Below, piece after piece: positions 6,835-14,866 of a stretch of 16,820 nucleotides of DNA. Under the pieces are notes generated by a model. It worked only from the letters and a program-made list of their open reading frames with translations, was not told the DNA's origin and ran no database searches. Each line of letters opens with the position of its first letter. Within the stretch, counting starts at the first letter, position 1. This DNA comes from Pseudomonadota bacterium (GTDB lineage: Bacteria; Desulfobacterota; Desulfobacteria; Desulfobacterales; Desulfobacteraceae): assembly GCA_018816605.1 (NCBI GenBank), contig JAHIVS010000034.1:1-16820 (forward strand), in the 5' to 3' direction. Made by a program: the position numbers and the translations under genes.

Positions 6835-7809
6835 TTAGGGGGTTGTCTTGTCGGTCTCACTTTGCATATCCGCGGTTTTTGCCAGCTGTTTTTTTTCAAA
6901 GGGGGGCAGTGTCATGGACGGCGTCTGGCCGCTGGCATGGAGCACAAAGGTTTTCTGGACAGACTGGTTTTTCTCATAGGCGGTTGCCCATTTCTGCTGG
7001 GACAAAAATTCAAACAGGGCCGGATTTACCGGCTGGTTTTGGGAGCCGCCCAGGGCCATATGAAGGGATCTGATCCCTTCCAGATACGCTTTGTAGAGTT
7101 TGCCGATCTGGTCTGCTTCCTGGTCTGCGGCATAATTATCGGCCTCTGCGATGAGCTGGCGACGTTTTTTCTCTTCTGTTGCTTCGACCAGCTTGTCCCC
7201 GAACCGGGTTTCATTGAGGACAAAACTGACCACCTCAATGCCGTATTTCCCTTCCAGGGTCGGCCCGTTTTTGTTGATGGGTCTGTCTTTAAGGGCCTTA
7301 AAGATGGCTTCTTTTATGGTTTCCCTGTTGCTGATCAGATTGTTGACCTTTTCCCCCTGGAGGATGTCCTTGGAGATGCCGTCAAAATCGCCCTGGAGCA
7401 GCGTTTCCGGGGAAAGGTTTTCAATGCCCCACACTTTCAGGTCTTTGATCTTAAAGGTCATGAGCGCTGATGTCCACAGGGCGACGTTTTCCTGGGAAAT
7501 GATTTTTATGGGGGCGGAAGATCCACCCAGATACATGTTCTGGTTCATGAGCGGAACCTCTTTTTCAAGGCGGGTGAAAAAGGGGAGGCGATAATGCCAG
7601 CCCACCTCGGTAACGGCTTGTCTTTTTCCCCCGAATTGCTCAAGAATGACAGCATAGTTGAGCTTTACCTTGTAAATGACATGGGTGGAATAGACAATGG
7701 CTGCCAAAGAGTAAAACACTGCGATAATGACCAGAATAAAGGCGGTCCTTCTGGCCATGGTGATGACCCGGGCCCGCTGGAGAAAAACTTCTGAAGCCTG
7801 ATCCTTCAT
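6835..7809 (-). CDS. SPFH/band-7 membrane protein (HflK/HflC/prohibitin-like)
   Basis: 324 residues. An arginine-rich N-terminus (R12, R14, R20, R21) precedes one membrane segment at 22-43. Residues 44-210 show the band-7 fold: an AVILEQFGGKRQAV strand pair, a GWHYRLPF segment, then the alternating strands of the domain. Residues 205-250 are a charged, alanine-rich helix (EATEEKKRRQLIAEADNYAA), the coiled-coil region by which SPFH proteins assemble into rings. The C-terminal 60 residues are polar and low-complexity. AAAGGAG lies five bases before the start. Being first in an operon with an AAA+/Lon protease mirrors HflK-HflC with FtsH, so a scaffold or regulator of the protease is likely. The positive-inside rule puts the band-7 domain in the periplasm unless the TM is a re-entrant hairpin. 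Confidence 0.85.
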   Translation of the reverse strand: MKDQASEVFLQRARVITMARRTAFILVIIAVFYSLAAIVYSTHVIYKVKLNYAVILEQFGGKRQAVTEVGWHYRLPFFTRLEKEVPLMNQNMYLGGSSAPIKIISQENVALWTSALMTFKIKDLKVWGIENLSPETLLQGDFDGISKDILQGEKVNNLISNRETIKEAIFKALKDRPINKNGPTLEGKYGIEVVSFVLNETRFGDKLVEATEEKKRRQLIAEADNYAADQEADQIGKLYKAYLEGIRSLHMALGGSQNQPVNPALFEFLSQQKWATAYEKNQSVQKTFVLHASGQTPSMTLPPFEKKQLAKTADMQSETDKTTP

Positions 7810-7946
7810 ACCTGCTCCTTTCCCTTGGATAAACGATCTGGGTTTACTGAAACGATTTGGTTAATACCATGAAAACAAGTCGCAAAACACGGTTAGCTTC
7901 AAGAGGAAAACGTACGAATTGTAAGCGGAATTCAATATTCTGCGTT

Positions 7947-7975
7947 AGTATACATGAACAGGGAGAGCTAGTCAA
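7947..7975 (-). promoter_or_regulatory. Sigma70-type promoter of the SPFH-protease operon
   Basis: Read on the minus strand, TTGACT (7970-7975) is followed by a 17-bp spacer and TATACT (7947-7952), five of six matches in each box with ideal spacing. Predicted initiation near 7940 leaves a leader of about 130 nt before the SPFH start. It sits only 17 bp beyond the stop of the methyltransferase gene, so the protease operon can be expressed independently of the genes upstream. Confidence 0.6.
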
Positions 7976-7992
7976 AAAGTTTTTGCTTGTTT

Positions 7993-8988
7993 TTATCCCG
8001 TGCAGCCTGCCAGAATTCCGGATTGAGTGGGGCCAGTAAAATCAAGGCGAACAATATTTTTTACCCCGCAGGCCGCTAGCATGTCAATGAGTTGTTTTTC
8101 ACCATAGGATTGTCCTTGTTTGGTTCCCAGAAACATATTCAGGGAGAACAGGGCCGGGAACAGCGGGCTGTCCATGGTGTTGTTCAGGATAAATTCGTGG
8201 ATGAATATTTTCCCCCCGGATCCCAGGGCGGCCACGGCCCTGGCGACGATCTTTTGGGCCATTTCAGGGCTTTCGCCGTGGAGAATATGGGAAAGCCATG
8301 CTGCATCAAATTTTTGTTCAAGGCAAAATTTTTTTTTGGTGTAGTCACCGGGAACAAAGGCGATACGGTCTTCCAGTTTGAATTTTTTGATGGTGTTTTC
8401 TGCAAAGGGCCGGGTCGTGGGAAGATCGCAGACCGAGGCCAAAAGATCCGGGTTTTCAAGGCAGAAATGGATGGCAAAGGTACCGGGGCCTCCGCCAAGA
8501 TCCAGGAGATGCTTACACCCTTCAAGATCCAATTGTTTTGCAAGGCCCGGGGCAACGGCCATGCCCATATTGAACATGCCCATGAGAAAACTTTCCCGCC
8601 ATTCTTCTGTTGATACGCCGGATTTCTGTCGGATGGGGCCACCCTTTGAGATGGCCTTGTCCATGTTTACCCAGGACGGGGCCAGGTGGTGGTGGTGAAG
8701 GATCATATGCCCGATATATTGGGGTGACTTTTTGGTTAAAAAGGCAGTTGATTCCGGGGTGTTGGCATAGGTCTGGTTTTTTTTGACAAGGAGGCCGAGG
8801 GCGGTAAGGCCGTTTAACAGCAGGACAACCCCCCGTTGATCCATGCCGAGGTTTTTGGCAATTGTTTTTCCGGAGAGGATCTTTGCGCCGATAAGGGTAA
8901 AAATATCCAGTTTTACACCGGTATGGAGGGTACAGGTTTTCCAATAGTATCCCGACATTTCAAGCAGGGCTCCCGGGTTCCAGTCCAT
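7993..8988 (-). CDS. SAM-dependent O-methyltransferase (Methyltransf_2 type)
   Basis: 331 residues. Residues 1-100 form the winged-helix dimerisation domain of the hydroxyindole/plant-type O-methyltransferases. Residues about 105-331 are a class I Rossmann methyltransferase with the SAM-binding motif LLDLGGGPGT at 161-170, an acidic residue after the second strand (D188, in CDLP), GDY at 214-216 and SHILHGES at 233-240, where H237 aligns with the family's usual catalytic histidine. The frame continues upstream to a TTG at 9024, but the ATG at 8988 has AGGAG eight bases before it and is preferred. No signal peptide or TM. It lies 42 bp downstream of the diguanylate cyclase gene on the same strand, so probably co-transcribed. 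The substrate cannot be read from the sequence. Confidence 0.85.
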   Translation of the reverse strand: MDWNPGALLEMSGYYWKTCTLHTGVKLDIFTLIGAKILSGKTIAKNLGMDQRGVVLLLNGLTALGLLVKKNQTYANTPESTAFLTKKSPQYIGHMILHHHHLAPSWVNMDKAISKGGPIRQKSGVSTEEWRESFLMGMFNMGMAVAPGLAKQLDLEGCKHLLDLGGGPGTFAIHFCLENPDLLASVCDLPTTRPFAENTIKKFKLEDRIAFVPGDYTKKKFCLEQKFDAAWLSHILHGESPEMAQKIVARAVAALGSGGKIFIHEFILNNTMDSPLFPALFSLNMFLGTKQGQSYGEKQLIDMLAACGVKNIVRLDFTGPTQSGILAGCTG

Positions 8989-9030
8989 TTGTTTTTCTCC
9001 TAAAAGGGTTGAGGTTATGGGCAACCGGTT

Positions 9031-11289
9031 TTATTGAATGCGTTCAACCCGGTTGCGGCCATTGAATTTTGCAAGGTAAAGGGCTTTGTCGGCCCGGGAG
9101 ATCATTGTCCGGGTGTCATCTCCTTTTTTAAAGGCAGTGACCCCGAAACTGGCGGTCCGGGAACCGACGTTTCCAAAGTGTTCTGTCCCAATTCGGCGGC
9201 AGAGGACCTGGGACATGTGGTATGCATTTTCAAGGTTTGTCTCGGGGCAGACGATGAGAAATTCTTCTCCCCCCCATCTGCCCAGGATATCCGTGGTGCG
9301 TATGTTTTTTCCGAGCAGGCCGGCAAATAGTTTTAAAACCGTATCCCCTGTCTGATGACCGAAGGTGTCGTTAACGGTTTTGAAAAAATCGATATCCAGC
9401 AGGATGATGGAAAGCTCCCGGCCATGCCGGATGCTTCTTTTTAATTCCAGTTCAAAGGATGCTTCAATGTGGCGGCGGTTAAAGATCTGTGTCAGACTGT
9501 CTGTGGCGGAGATGTGCTCCAGCTCTTGTGTCTTCTGGCTAAGCTCTTCATGGGCAATGGCGATCTGTTTGTTTAGCCGGGACAGATTCCGGTTCCACAA
9601 TATCACGAGGACCAGAACAATACCGAAAGCGGACAGGAATTTCCACAAAAGACCATAGTCCGGTTTGTTTTCCAGTTCTTGGCCCAGCCATTTCTGGGTG
9701 ATCGTGTCCAGCTCATTCTGACTTAGGGACCTGACCACTTTGCTCATGATGGAATGGAGTTGGTGATTCTCTTTTTGTACCCCGATGCGCAGGTCTTCTT
9801 TGATGCTGGAATGACCGACCACCTTAAGGTTGGTAAGGCCGGTTTTCCGGATATAATGGGAGGCAGCTGGCAGGCTTAAAACAGCTGTATCCAGCTGCCC
9901 TGTGGAGACATCGATGAGGCAGTCCTCAATGGTTTCCATGGGCACATAGTTCAGTTTCGGGTATTTTTCAATAACGCGTTCAAGGACATTGCCAGCTGCG
10001 ACCATGCCGATAGTTTTTGATTTGAGCCCGGGGATGTCGGTAATAAAGGAAAAATCTTCCCGGGAAAGAATAACCACATTATATTCCATGAACGCAGAGG
10101 TAAAATCCAGGCGAACTTTTCTTGCCTCGGTTTTGCTGATCATGGGGATAAGATCGCAGTCCCTTGTTGCCACCCGGTCAATTGCATCGGCAAAGGACAG
10201 GGCCGGTATCGCCTGAAAGGAGATGTTCAGTTTTTCTTCAAATAGTTCCAGAAGATCGGCGGTCATGCCCACAACCTGGTTTCCCCGGATGGCTGAAAAG
10301 GGCATACGTTCCGGCGGTACACAAACGCTGATCTGCTGTTTGTTCTTCAGCCAGTTCCGTTCTTCGGGGGTCAGCCCCACATCTCCCCCGCCGATCTGCC
10401 GTCCTGATCTGGAAAACCATTTGTTCTTGAGCAGTTCCATTTCAGCCAGGGAGATGCCGGCAAGGGTCTTGTTCAGGATGGAAAATAAAATCGGGTTGGT
10501 TTTAAGTACGGCAAAGTGCATGGAGGATGTTTTCTGGAGGTCTTCATTCTCCAGCCAGGGAGAAAGCGCAAGGTCGGTAAAACCGAATTTTTTAATAAAA
10601 TACCGGGCAATTCCTTCCTGTTCCACGGTGGCGGTTACCTTGCCCTGGTCCACATACTCAAGAGCCTGGCGGCTGCTTTCAACCTCGATGATATGGACGT
10701 TTGGATAATGGGTTTTGAAAAATTCGATGGAAGACCAGCCCTTTGGCAGGGCAATAATCTTTTTTTCCAGGTCGTCGAGGGTCTGGATATCCAGGGCATC
10801 GGATCTGAAAACCAGTACATTTTTGCTATGGTAGTAAGGGGAGGAGAACAAGGCTTTCTTCTGCCGTTCAGGGGTGAGACTCAGGGAATGCACCACATCC
10901 AGATGCCCCTCAAAGAACATTTCCATCAGTTCCTCCCAGGTGTATCCGTTGACATAGGATATGGAAAGGCCTGATTTTCGGGCCAGAAGATCCATCAAAT
11001 CAATACCGAATCCGGCTGGCAGGCCGTCGGCAATGAAATCAAAGGGCGGCCAGTCCAATTCGTTGGCCACGGTGACGATAGGTCCTCCATCGATAAATGC
11101 CTGTTCTTCTGCGGTATAGGGTACTGCCGGGATCGGCTTGGAATCGGTTTCATTGCCGGATTTGGGATGCTGGGGATTTCCATGGGCAAGAAGGGGGAAA
11201 CACAGAAGAATTGCCAGGCATATCCATCCCAGGCATTTTTGTCGGCCCTCCCAATGGTTTTTTTTATGATGCAAACGCAAGGCCCCCAA
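9031..11289 (-). CDS. Periplasm-sensing diguanylate cyclase with two SBP_bac_3-type domains
   Basis: 752 residues from a TTG start. Signal-peptide-like hydrophobic segment at 19-36. Two consecutive solute-binding-protein family 3 domains follow (about 68-295 and 315-538), each opening with a strand plus a P-x-F/M-P-F-type motif and ending in a KWF/KWL helix. Residues 548-565 are a membrane segment and 567-593 a short coiled coil. The GGDEF domain (about 594-752) has active-site GGEEF at 673-677 and an inhibitory I-site RTTD at 664-667, five residues upstream, so an active, product-inhibited cyclase is expected. The sensor would bind small ligands in the periplasm and set cyclic-di-GMP output. 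The start is uncertain: no good Shine-Dalgarno precedes the TTG, while GGGAGGG at 11246-11252 precedes an out-of-frame ATG at 11236. Confidence 0.88.
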   Translation of the reverse strand: MGALRLHHKKNHWEGRQKCLGWICLAILLCFPLLAHGNPQHPKSGNETDSKPIPAVPYTAEEQAFIDGGPIVTVANELDWPPFDFIADGLPAGFGIDLMDLLARKSGLSISYVNGYTWEELMEMFFEGHLDVVHSLSLTPERQKKALFSSPYYHSKNVLVFRSDALDIQTLDDLEKKIIALPKGWSSIEFFKTHYPNVHIIEVESSRQALEYVDQGKVTATVEQEGIARYFIKKFGFTDLALSPWLENEDLQKTSSMHFAVLKTNPILFSILNKTLAGISLAEMELLKNKWFSRSGRQIGGGDVGLTPEERNWLKNKQQISVCVPPERMPFSAIRGNQVVGMTADLLELFEEKLNISFQAIPALSFADAIDRVATRDCDLIPMISKTEARKVRLDFTSAFMEYNVVILSREDFSFITDIPGLKSKTIGMVAAGNVLERVIEKYPKLNYVPMETIEDCLIDVSTGQLDTAVLSLPAASHYIRKTGLTNLKVVGHSSIKEDLRIGVQKENHQLHSIMSKVVRSLSQNELDTITQKWLGQELENKPDYGLLWKFLSAFGIVLVLVILWNRNLSRLNKQIAIAHEELSQKTQELEHISATDSLTQIFNRRHIEASFELELKRSIRHGRELSIILLDIDFFKTVNDTFGHQTGDTVLKLFAGLLGKNIRTTDILGRWGGEEFLIVCPETNLENAYHMSQVLCRRIGTEHFGNVGSRTASFGVTAFKKGDDTRTMISRADKALYLAKFNGRNRVERIQ

Positions 11290-11306
11290 AAAAGTGATGT
11301 CAAAAA

Positions 11307-11357
11307 AGGCTTCTATGGATTTAATGTGTTCTCCAATGCGATAAAAGCCTCTTTTTT
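11307..11357. terminator. Weak long-loop hairpin with T-tracts upstream of the cyclase gene
   Basis: AGGCTT (11307-11312) pairs with AAGCCT (11345-11350). On the plus strand the stem is followed by CTTTTTT, and on the minus strand the outer arm is followed by a T-run, so it could act in both directions. The 32-nt loop is long and the stem only six pairs, so this is a tentative call. It separates the small-ORF patch from the cyclase gene. Confidence 0.2.
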
Positions 11358-11428
11358 GATAGTATTTTCCACGGTCTTGATAATGACTTTGCCGATATTT
11401 CCCAGGCAGAAGAACAGATTTCTCAAGT

Positions 11429-11608
11429 TTATTGTATACCTATTCGGGCAAAAAGAATCAAGGAGGGGCAGTCTTTTTTTTGTGGATATCCGACGGTCAG
11501 GCGTTTGACGAGGTTGATTCCCCTGCCGATGATAATTTGGCTTTCGGAAAATGGGTTCTCATGTTCAGGATCTGTTACCGAGTATGGACCGGGCAATACC
11601 CTTTCCAT
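11429..11608 (-). CDS. Hypothetical 59-residue ORF
   Basis: A 59-codon frame from ATG to TAA, with a central QIIIGRGINLVKRLTVGYP segment and codon use resembling neighbouring genes (many GGC, ATC, CTC, CTG, ACC). It begins inside the end of the frameshifted small gene and overlaps it by 44 bp in another frame. Only a weak AGGA lies seven bases before the start. I do not recognise it. It may be a real short gene, or a further displaced piece of a decayed gene that ran through this region. The 140 bp beyond it, up to the cyclase start, shows no ATG-initiated coding sequence. Confidence 0.3.
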   Translation of the reverse strand: MERVLPGPYSVTDPEHENPFSESQIIIGRGINLVKRLTVGYPQKKDCPSLILFARIGIQ

Positions 11609-11766
11609 AAAAAATCCTGGCGCATTTAACGGCGGCCTTAAGTGTTGCTGCCCAGAGGCTTGTCTGGGCCCGGACCAGCAGTCCTTCCCCGGGGATTCCC
11701 AGCTGGAAGGCGGTGTCGCGCTGTTTGATCTTTAATCATTTTATCGATCAGTTCTCTGTCTTCCAC
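11565..11766 (-). pseudogene. Small gene with an apparent frameshift, unknown product
   Basis: GGAGG (11775-11779) stands eight bases before a GTG at 11766 that begins VEDRELIDKMIK. This frame soon becomes unlike protein (RHRLPAGNPRGR) and stops early. From about 11735 a second frame is open for 56 codons to the TGA at 11565-11567 and reads far more naturally (RDTAFQLGIPGEGLLVRAQT, then an amphipathic WAATLKAAVKCARIFYGKG), but it has no start codon and a stop just upstream. Joining the two gives a protein of about 67 residues if one base is lost or gained near AAAG at 11730-11733. It follows metW by 31 bp on the same strand, so it would be the operon's fourth member. I do not recognise the product. 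Confidence 0.45.
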
Positions 11767-11797
11767 TGCGGTGTCCTCCATATCTTGGATCCCATGT

Positions 11798-12400
11798 CTA
11801 GTCTTTTCCGATCAAAAAAATACCATAGGTGGCAAAAAGATTGGGAAACACCGTAATTTTTTTGCCCTGGTGCCCTGTGGTGTTGATGGCTGCTTTTTTA
11901 AGAATTTTAAACCCGGTCTGGTCAGCAAAATCCCTAAAATCATCCAGGCTCAATACCCGGATATTGGGGGTGTTGTGCCAGGAATAGGGCAACTCTTTTG
12001 TTACAGGAGCCCTGCCGGTGGCAGCCAACTGGGTTCTAATTTTTATGTGACCGAAATTGGGGAAACTCACCACCCCCATTTTTGCCACCCTGAGCATGGA
12101 GCGAATCAGTTCAGAGGGCGCGTATACCTGCTGGAGGGTCTGGGAGCAGATGGCATAATCAAAGGCATTGTCCGGGTAATCCTGAATCTCTTTGTTGATA
12201 TCTCCCTGGAGGACGGAAAGGCCACGTTCAATGCATTTGACCACTTTGGATTCCTTGATCTCAATTCCCCTTTCAATGACCTGTTTTTCCTGTTTAAGCC
12301 AGTCGAGCAGGTCCCCCTCTCCGCATCCCAGTTCCAGTATCCTGGCCCCCGGAGCAACCCAGGAAGCGATGATTTTCAGATCATATCGCAAGGGCATCAT
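11798..12400 (-). CDS. metW: MetW, methionine biosynthesis protein
   Basis: 200 residues, the usual MetW length. The SAM-methyltransferase-like fold has motif I ILELGCGEGDLL at 21-32, then GIEIKESKVVKCIERGLSVLQGDI and a YAICSQTLQQVY segment typical of the family. GGAG lies eight bases before tandem ATG codons; the first overlaps the 3' end of metX by 20 bp, implying coupled translation. MetW is known to work with MetX and in several bacteria to form a complex needed for homoserine acetylation; no methyl-transfer product is firmly established. The order metY-metX-metW makes the assignment secure. Regulation is expected from the single operon promoter upstream of metY. Confidence 0.93.
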   Translation of the reverse strand: MMPLRYDLKIIASWVAPGARILELGCGEGDLLDWLKQEKQVIERGIEIKESKVVKCIERGLSVLQGDINKEIQDYPDNAFDYAICSQTLQQVYAPSELIRSMLRVAKMGVVSFPNFGHIKIRTQLAATGRAPVTKELPYSWHNTPNIRVLSLDDFRDFADQTGFKILKKAAINTTGHQGKKITVFPNLFATYGIFLIGKD

Positions 12401-13571
12401 GGGCGGCGCTCCTTAAAAATCCGGTAATGAGATTTGCAAGGCGCGGGTCGGGCAATAAAAAGGCATCATGCCCCCACTGGGCATCGATTTCACAAAAACT
12501 GACATCCAGCCCGTTTTTTTTCATGGCTGTCACCATCTCCTTTGACTGGTAGGTCGGATAGAGCCAGTCCGAAGAATAGGAGACCACCAGAAATTTTGCC
12601 TTGCAAAGGGAAAAGGCCTTTACCAGGGAATCGTTTCCATATTCCCTTGCCAGGTCGAAATAATCGGCGGCCTTGGTGATATACAAAAAGCAGTTGGCAT
12701 CGAATCGCTCAATGAACTTGTTGCCCTGGTATTGGAGATAGGATTCCACCTGGAACTCTGCCCCGAATTCAAAGCTCAAAGCACTTTTGTTCTGGAGCTT
12801 TCTTCCAAATTTTAGGCGCATGGATTCATCGGATAAATAGGTAATGTGGCCGATCATCCGGGCAATGGAAAGGCCCATGTCCGGTTTTTTTTTGCCGTAA
12901 TAGTTTCCGTTGTTCCAATTGGGATCAGCCATGATGGATTGCCGGGCCACCTCGTTAAAGGCAATGGCCAGTGCGGAATGGCGGCAGGTGGTTGCCAGGG
13001 GAACAGCCGAAACCACCATATCCGGATATCGGACACACCACTCCAAGACCTGCATCCCCCCAACAGACCCGCCGATGACCGACAAAATTTTTTTTATTCC
13101 CAAATGATCCATTAATGCCTTTTGGGCCTTGACCATATCTGCGATGGTGATCATGGGAAAATTGATGGCATACGCTTTTCCGGTTTCAGGATCAATGGTG
13201 GCAGGTCCGGTGGACCCCATGCAGGACCCCAGGATATTCGAGCAGATGACAAAATAGTTGTTTGTGTCAATTCCCTTGCCCGGCCCCACCATGATATCCC
13301 ACCAGCCGGGCTTGGCATTGGCGGTTTTGCCATTTTCCGGTTTGTAAAAACCGGCCACGTGGGAATCACCGGACAGAGCATGCAGCACCAGAACAACATT
13401 GGTTTTTTCTGAATTCAGGCTGCCGCAGGTCTCGTAGGCAATGGTGACAGGGCCTAAGGCGGCACCGCTTTCAAGGGCCAATCCGTTGGGGGGTGCTGCA
13501 AAGGTGAAAAATTGTTTTTCAACCATGCCGATGGTGGTGCCATTTGGGGTTTGATCTGTGTATTGGCTCAT
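12381..13571 (-). CDS. metX: Homoserine O-acetyltransferase
   Basis: 396 residues. An alpha/beta-hydrolase enzyme that transfers acetyl from acetyl-CoA to L-homoserine, the committed step of methionine synthesis. Visible signatures: HALSGDSH near the N-terminus (oxyanion region), GWWD...GPGKGIDTN, the nucleophile elbow GGSVGGMQ with S169, the acid D335 in SSDWLYP, and H368 in GHDAFLL. GGSVGG replaces the more common GGSMGG, a mild change next to the nucleophile. The frame reaches a TTG at 13577 that overlaps the metY stop, but the ATG at 13571 has AAGG seven bases upstream and leaves a 2-bp gap after metY. It overlaps metW by 20 bp. All triad residues are present, so it should be active. Acetyl rather than succinyl specificity follows from the MetX family and from the O-acetylhomoserine enzyme next to it. 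Confidence 0.93.
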   Translation of the reverse strand: MSQYTDQTPNGTTIGMVEKQFFTFAAPPNGLALESGAALGPVTIAYETCGSLNSEKTNVVLVLHALSGDSHVAGFYKPENGKTANAKPGWWDIMVGPGKGIDTNNYFVICSNILGSCMGSTGPATIDPETGKAYAINFPMITIADMVKAQKALMDHLGIKKILSVIGGSVGGMQVLEWCVRYPDMVVSAVPLATTCRHSALAIAFNEVARQSIMADPNWNNGNYYGKKKPDMGLSIARMIGHITYLSDESMRLKFGRKLQNKSALSFEFGAEFQVESYLQYQGNKFIERFDANCFLYITKAADYFDLAREYGNDSLVKAFSLCKAKFLVVSYSSDWLYPTYQSKEMVTAMKKNGLDVSFCEIDAQWGHDAFLLPDPRLANLITGFLRSAAHDALAI

Positions 13572-13573
13572 TT

Positions 13574-14824
13574 TCAAACCTTTTCGAGTGCCTGTTCAAG
13601 GTCGGCACAAATATCCTCAATGTGTTCGATTCCCACGGAGAGTCTCACCAGGCAAGGGTCTGCCAGTGTATCTTTTAATCGCTTTGGGAAGGAAATATAT
13701 TGGGAGGAATAGGGGTGAATGATCAGGGTTTTGCAATCTCCCAAATTGGCGATGTTCAGGATCATGGAAAGGGCGTCAATCATTTTAAAACAGGCCTCCT
13801 GATTCTTTAAGCCAAAGGTCAGCATGGCGCCGAACCCCTGTTTGGCGAATTGTTTTTTGGCCATTGCATGGCTGGGGTGGTCCTGGAAGCCGGGAAAATT
13901 CACCCAGGAAACTTTGGGATGATTCTTAAGGAAATGGGCTGTTTTAACGGCATTTTCCATGTGGCGCTCCATGCGGACCCCCAGGGTGGTAAGTCCTATG
14001 GCCGTGAGGAATGAATGAAAAGGGGCCGGTGTTGTGCCAAAGTTGATATGGTATTCCTTCCACATGCGGTGGACAAATGCCAGATTTCCCTTTTGTTCGA
14101 CAAAGGGATGAAAGTCCTTAAATTTGTCTGTTTGCCAGTCAAAATTGCCGCCATCCACCACCACGCCGCCAAGGGCCGCCCCATGGCCGGATAAATATTT
14201 GGTAGTCGAGTGCAGGACAATGTCTGCACCCAGTTCAATGGGGCGGCACAGCCAGGGCGAGGCCAGGGTATTGTCCACCAGAAGCGGAAGTTTGTTTTTA
14301 TGGGCGATATGGGCTATTTTTTGGATATCCGGGATTTCCATGCCCGGGTTGGTGATGGTTTCCATATAGATAAACCGGGTCCTGTCGTTGATTGCAGCGG
14401 TTGTCTCCACAGGATCGAGAAGGTCCACCAGGCGTACATGGATATCGTATTTTTTAAAAACAGTGGTGAACAGTCCATAGGTGGACATGAAAAGGGATTT
14501 GCCGGCAACAAATTGGTCTCCGGCACGCAATAGGGTCATGCAGGCATTGTTGATGGCCGCCATCCCCGATGAAGTGGCAACAGCTGCTTTTCCGGATTCC
14601 AGGGACGCCAGTTTTTCTTCCAGGAACCGGTTGGTGGGGTTGCTCAGGCGCATGTAGAGATGGTCCGGACGCTGACCGGCAAAGGTCTGGCTTAGAGAGT
14701 CTGCCGTGTCGTGATAATGGGCGGCGGACTGGAAGATGGGCGGCAGGGTTGCACCTTCCCAGTCTTTGTCTTTTATGCCGTCATGGATGGCTCTTGTTTC
14801 AAACCGATGGGTGTGTTCATTCAT
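13574..14824 (-). CDS. metY: O-acetylhomoserine sulfhydrylase (PLP-dependent)
   Basis: 416 residues from the chosen start, the typical length for OAH sulfhydrylase in the Cys/Met-metabolism PLP family. Motifs: YMRLSNPTN (Y57, phosphate contact), SSGMAAI, METITNPGM, LLVDNT with D184 for the pyridine nitrogen, and HSTTKYLSGHG with K209 forming the Schiff base. The C-terminus has the SVGIEHIEDICADL signature. It makes homocysteine from O-acetylhomoserine and sulfide, plausible in a sulfide-producing anaerobe. ATG codons at 14836, 14827 and 14824 are possible; 14824 has GAGG six bases upstream. It is first in the metY-metX-metW operon, behind the promoter at 14867-14895. Cystathionine gamma-synthase or lyase activity is possible in this family, but length and context favour MetY. 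Confidence 0.9.
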   Translation of the reverse strand: MNEHTHRFETRAIHDGIKDKDWEGATLPPIFQSAAHYHDTADSLSQTFAGQRPDHLYMRLSNPTNRFLEEKLASLESGKAAVATSSGMAAINNACMTLLRAGDQFVAGKSLFMSTYGLFTTVFKKYDIHVRLVDLLDPVETTAAINDRTRFIYMETITNPGMEIPDIQKIAHIAHKNKLPLLVDNTLASPWLCRPIELGADIVLHSTTKYLSGHGAALGGVVVDGGNFDWQTDKFKDFHPFVEQKGNLAFVHRMWKEYHINFGTTPAPFHSFLTAIGLTTLGVRMERHMENAVKTAHFLKNHPKVSWVNFPGFQDHPSHAMAKKQFAKQGFGAMLTFGLKNQEACFKMIDALSMILNIANLGDCKTLIIHPYSSQYISFPKRLKDTLADPCLVRLSVGIEHIEDICADLEQALEKV

Positions 14825-14866
14825 CATTGGCCTCATTCTTAAACAATTCCAGGGAAACAGATCCTA

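Noticed and set aside
7857..8039. Plus-strand 60-codon frame between the SPFH and methyltransferase genes
   Set aside because: It overlaps the methyltransferase 3' end and the SPFH-operon promoter, has no convincing ribosome site, and reads as basic low-information sequence.
11167..11735. Plus-strand open frames of 65-113 codons across the gap next to metW
   Set aside because: They lack ribosome sites and protein-like patterns, and overlap the start of the cyclase gene; the minus-strand readings are better.
14837..14866. Possible SAM riboswitch upstream of metY
   Set aside because: The promoter lies within about 70 bp of the start codon, leaving a leader of only 25-35 nt, too short for any known SAM-binding fold.
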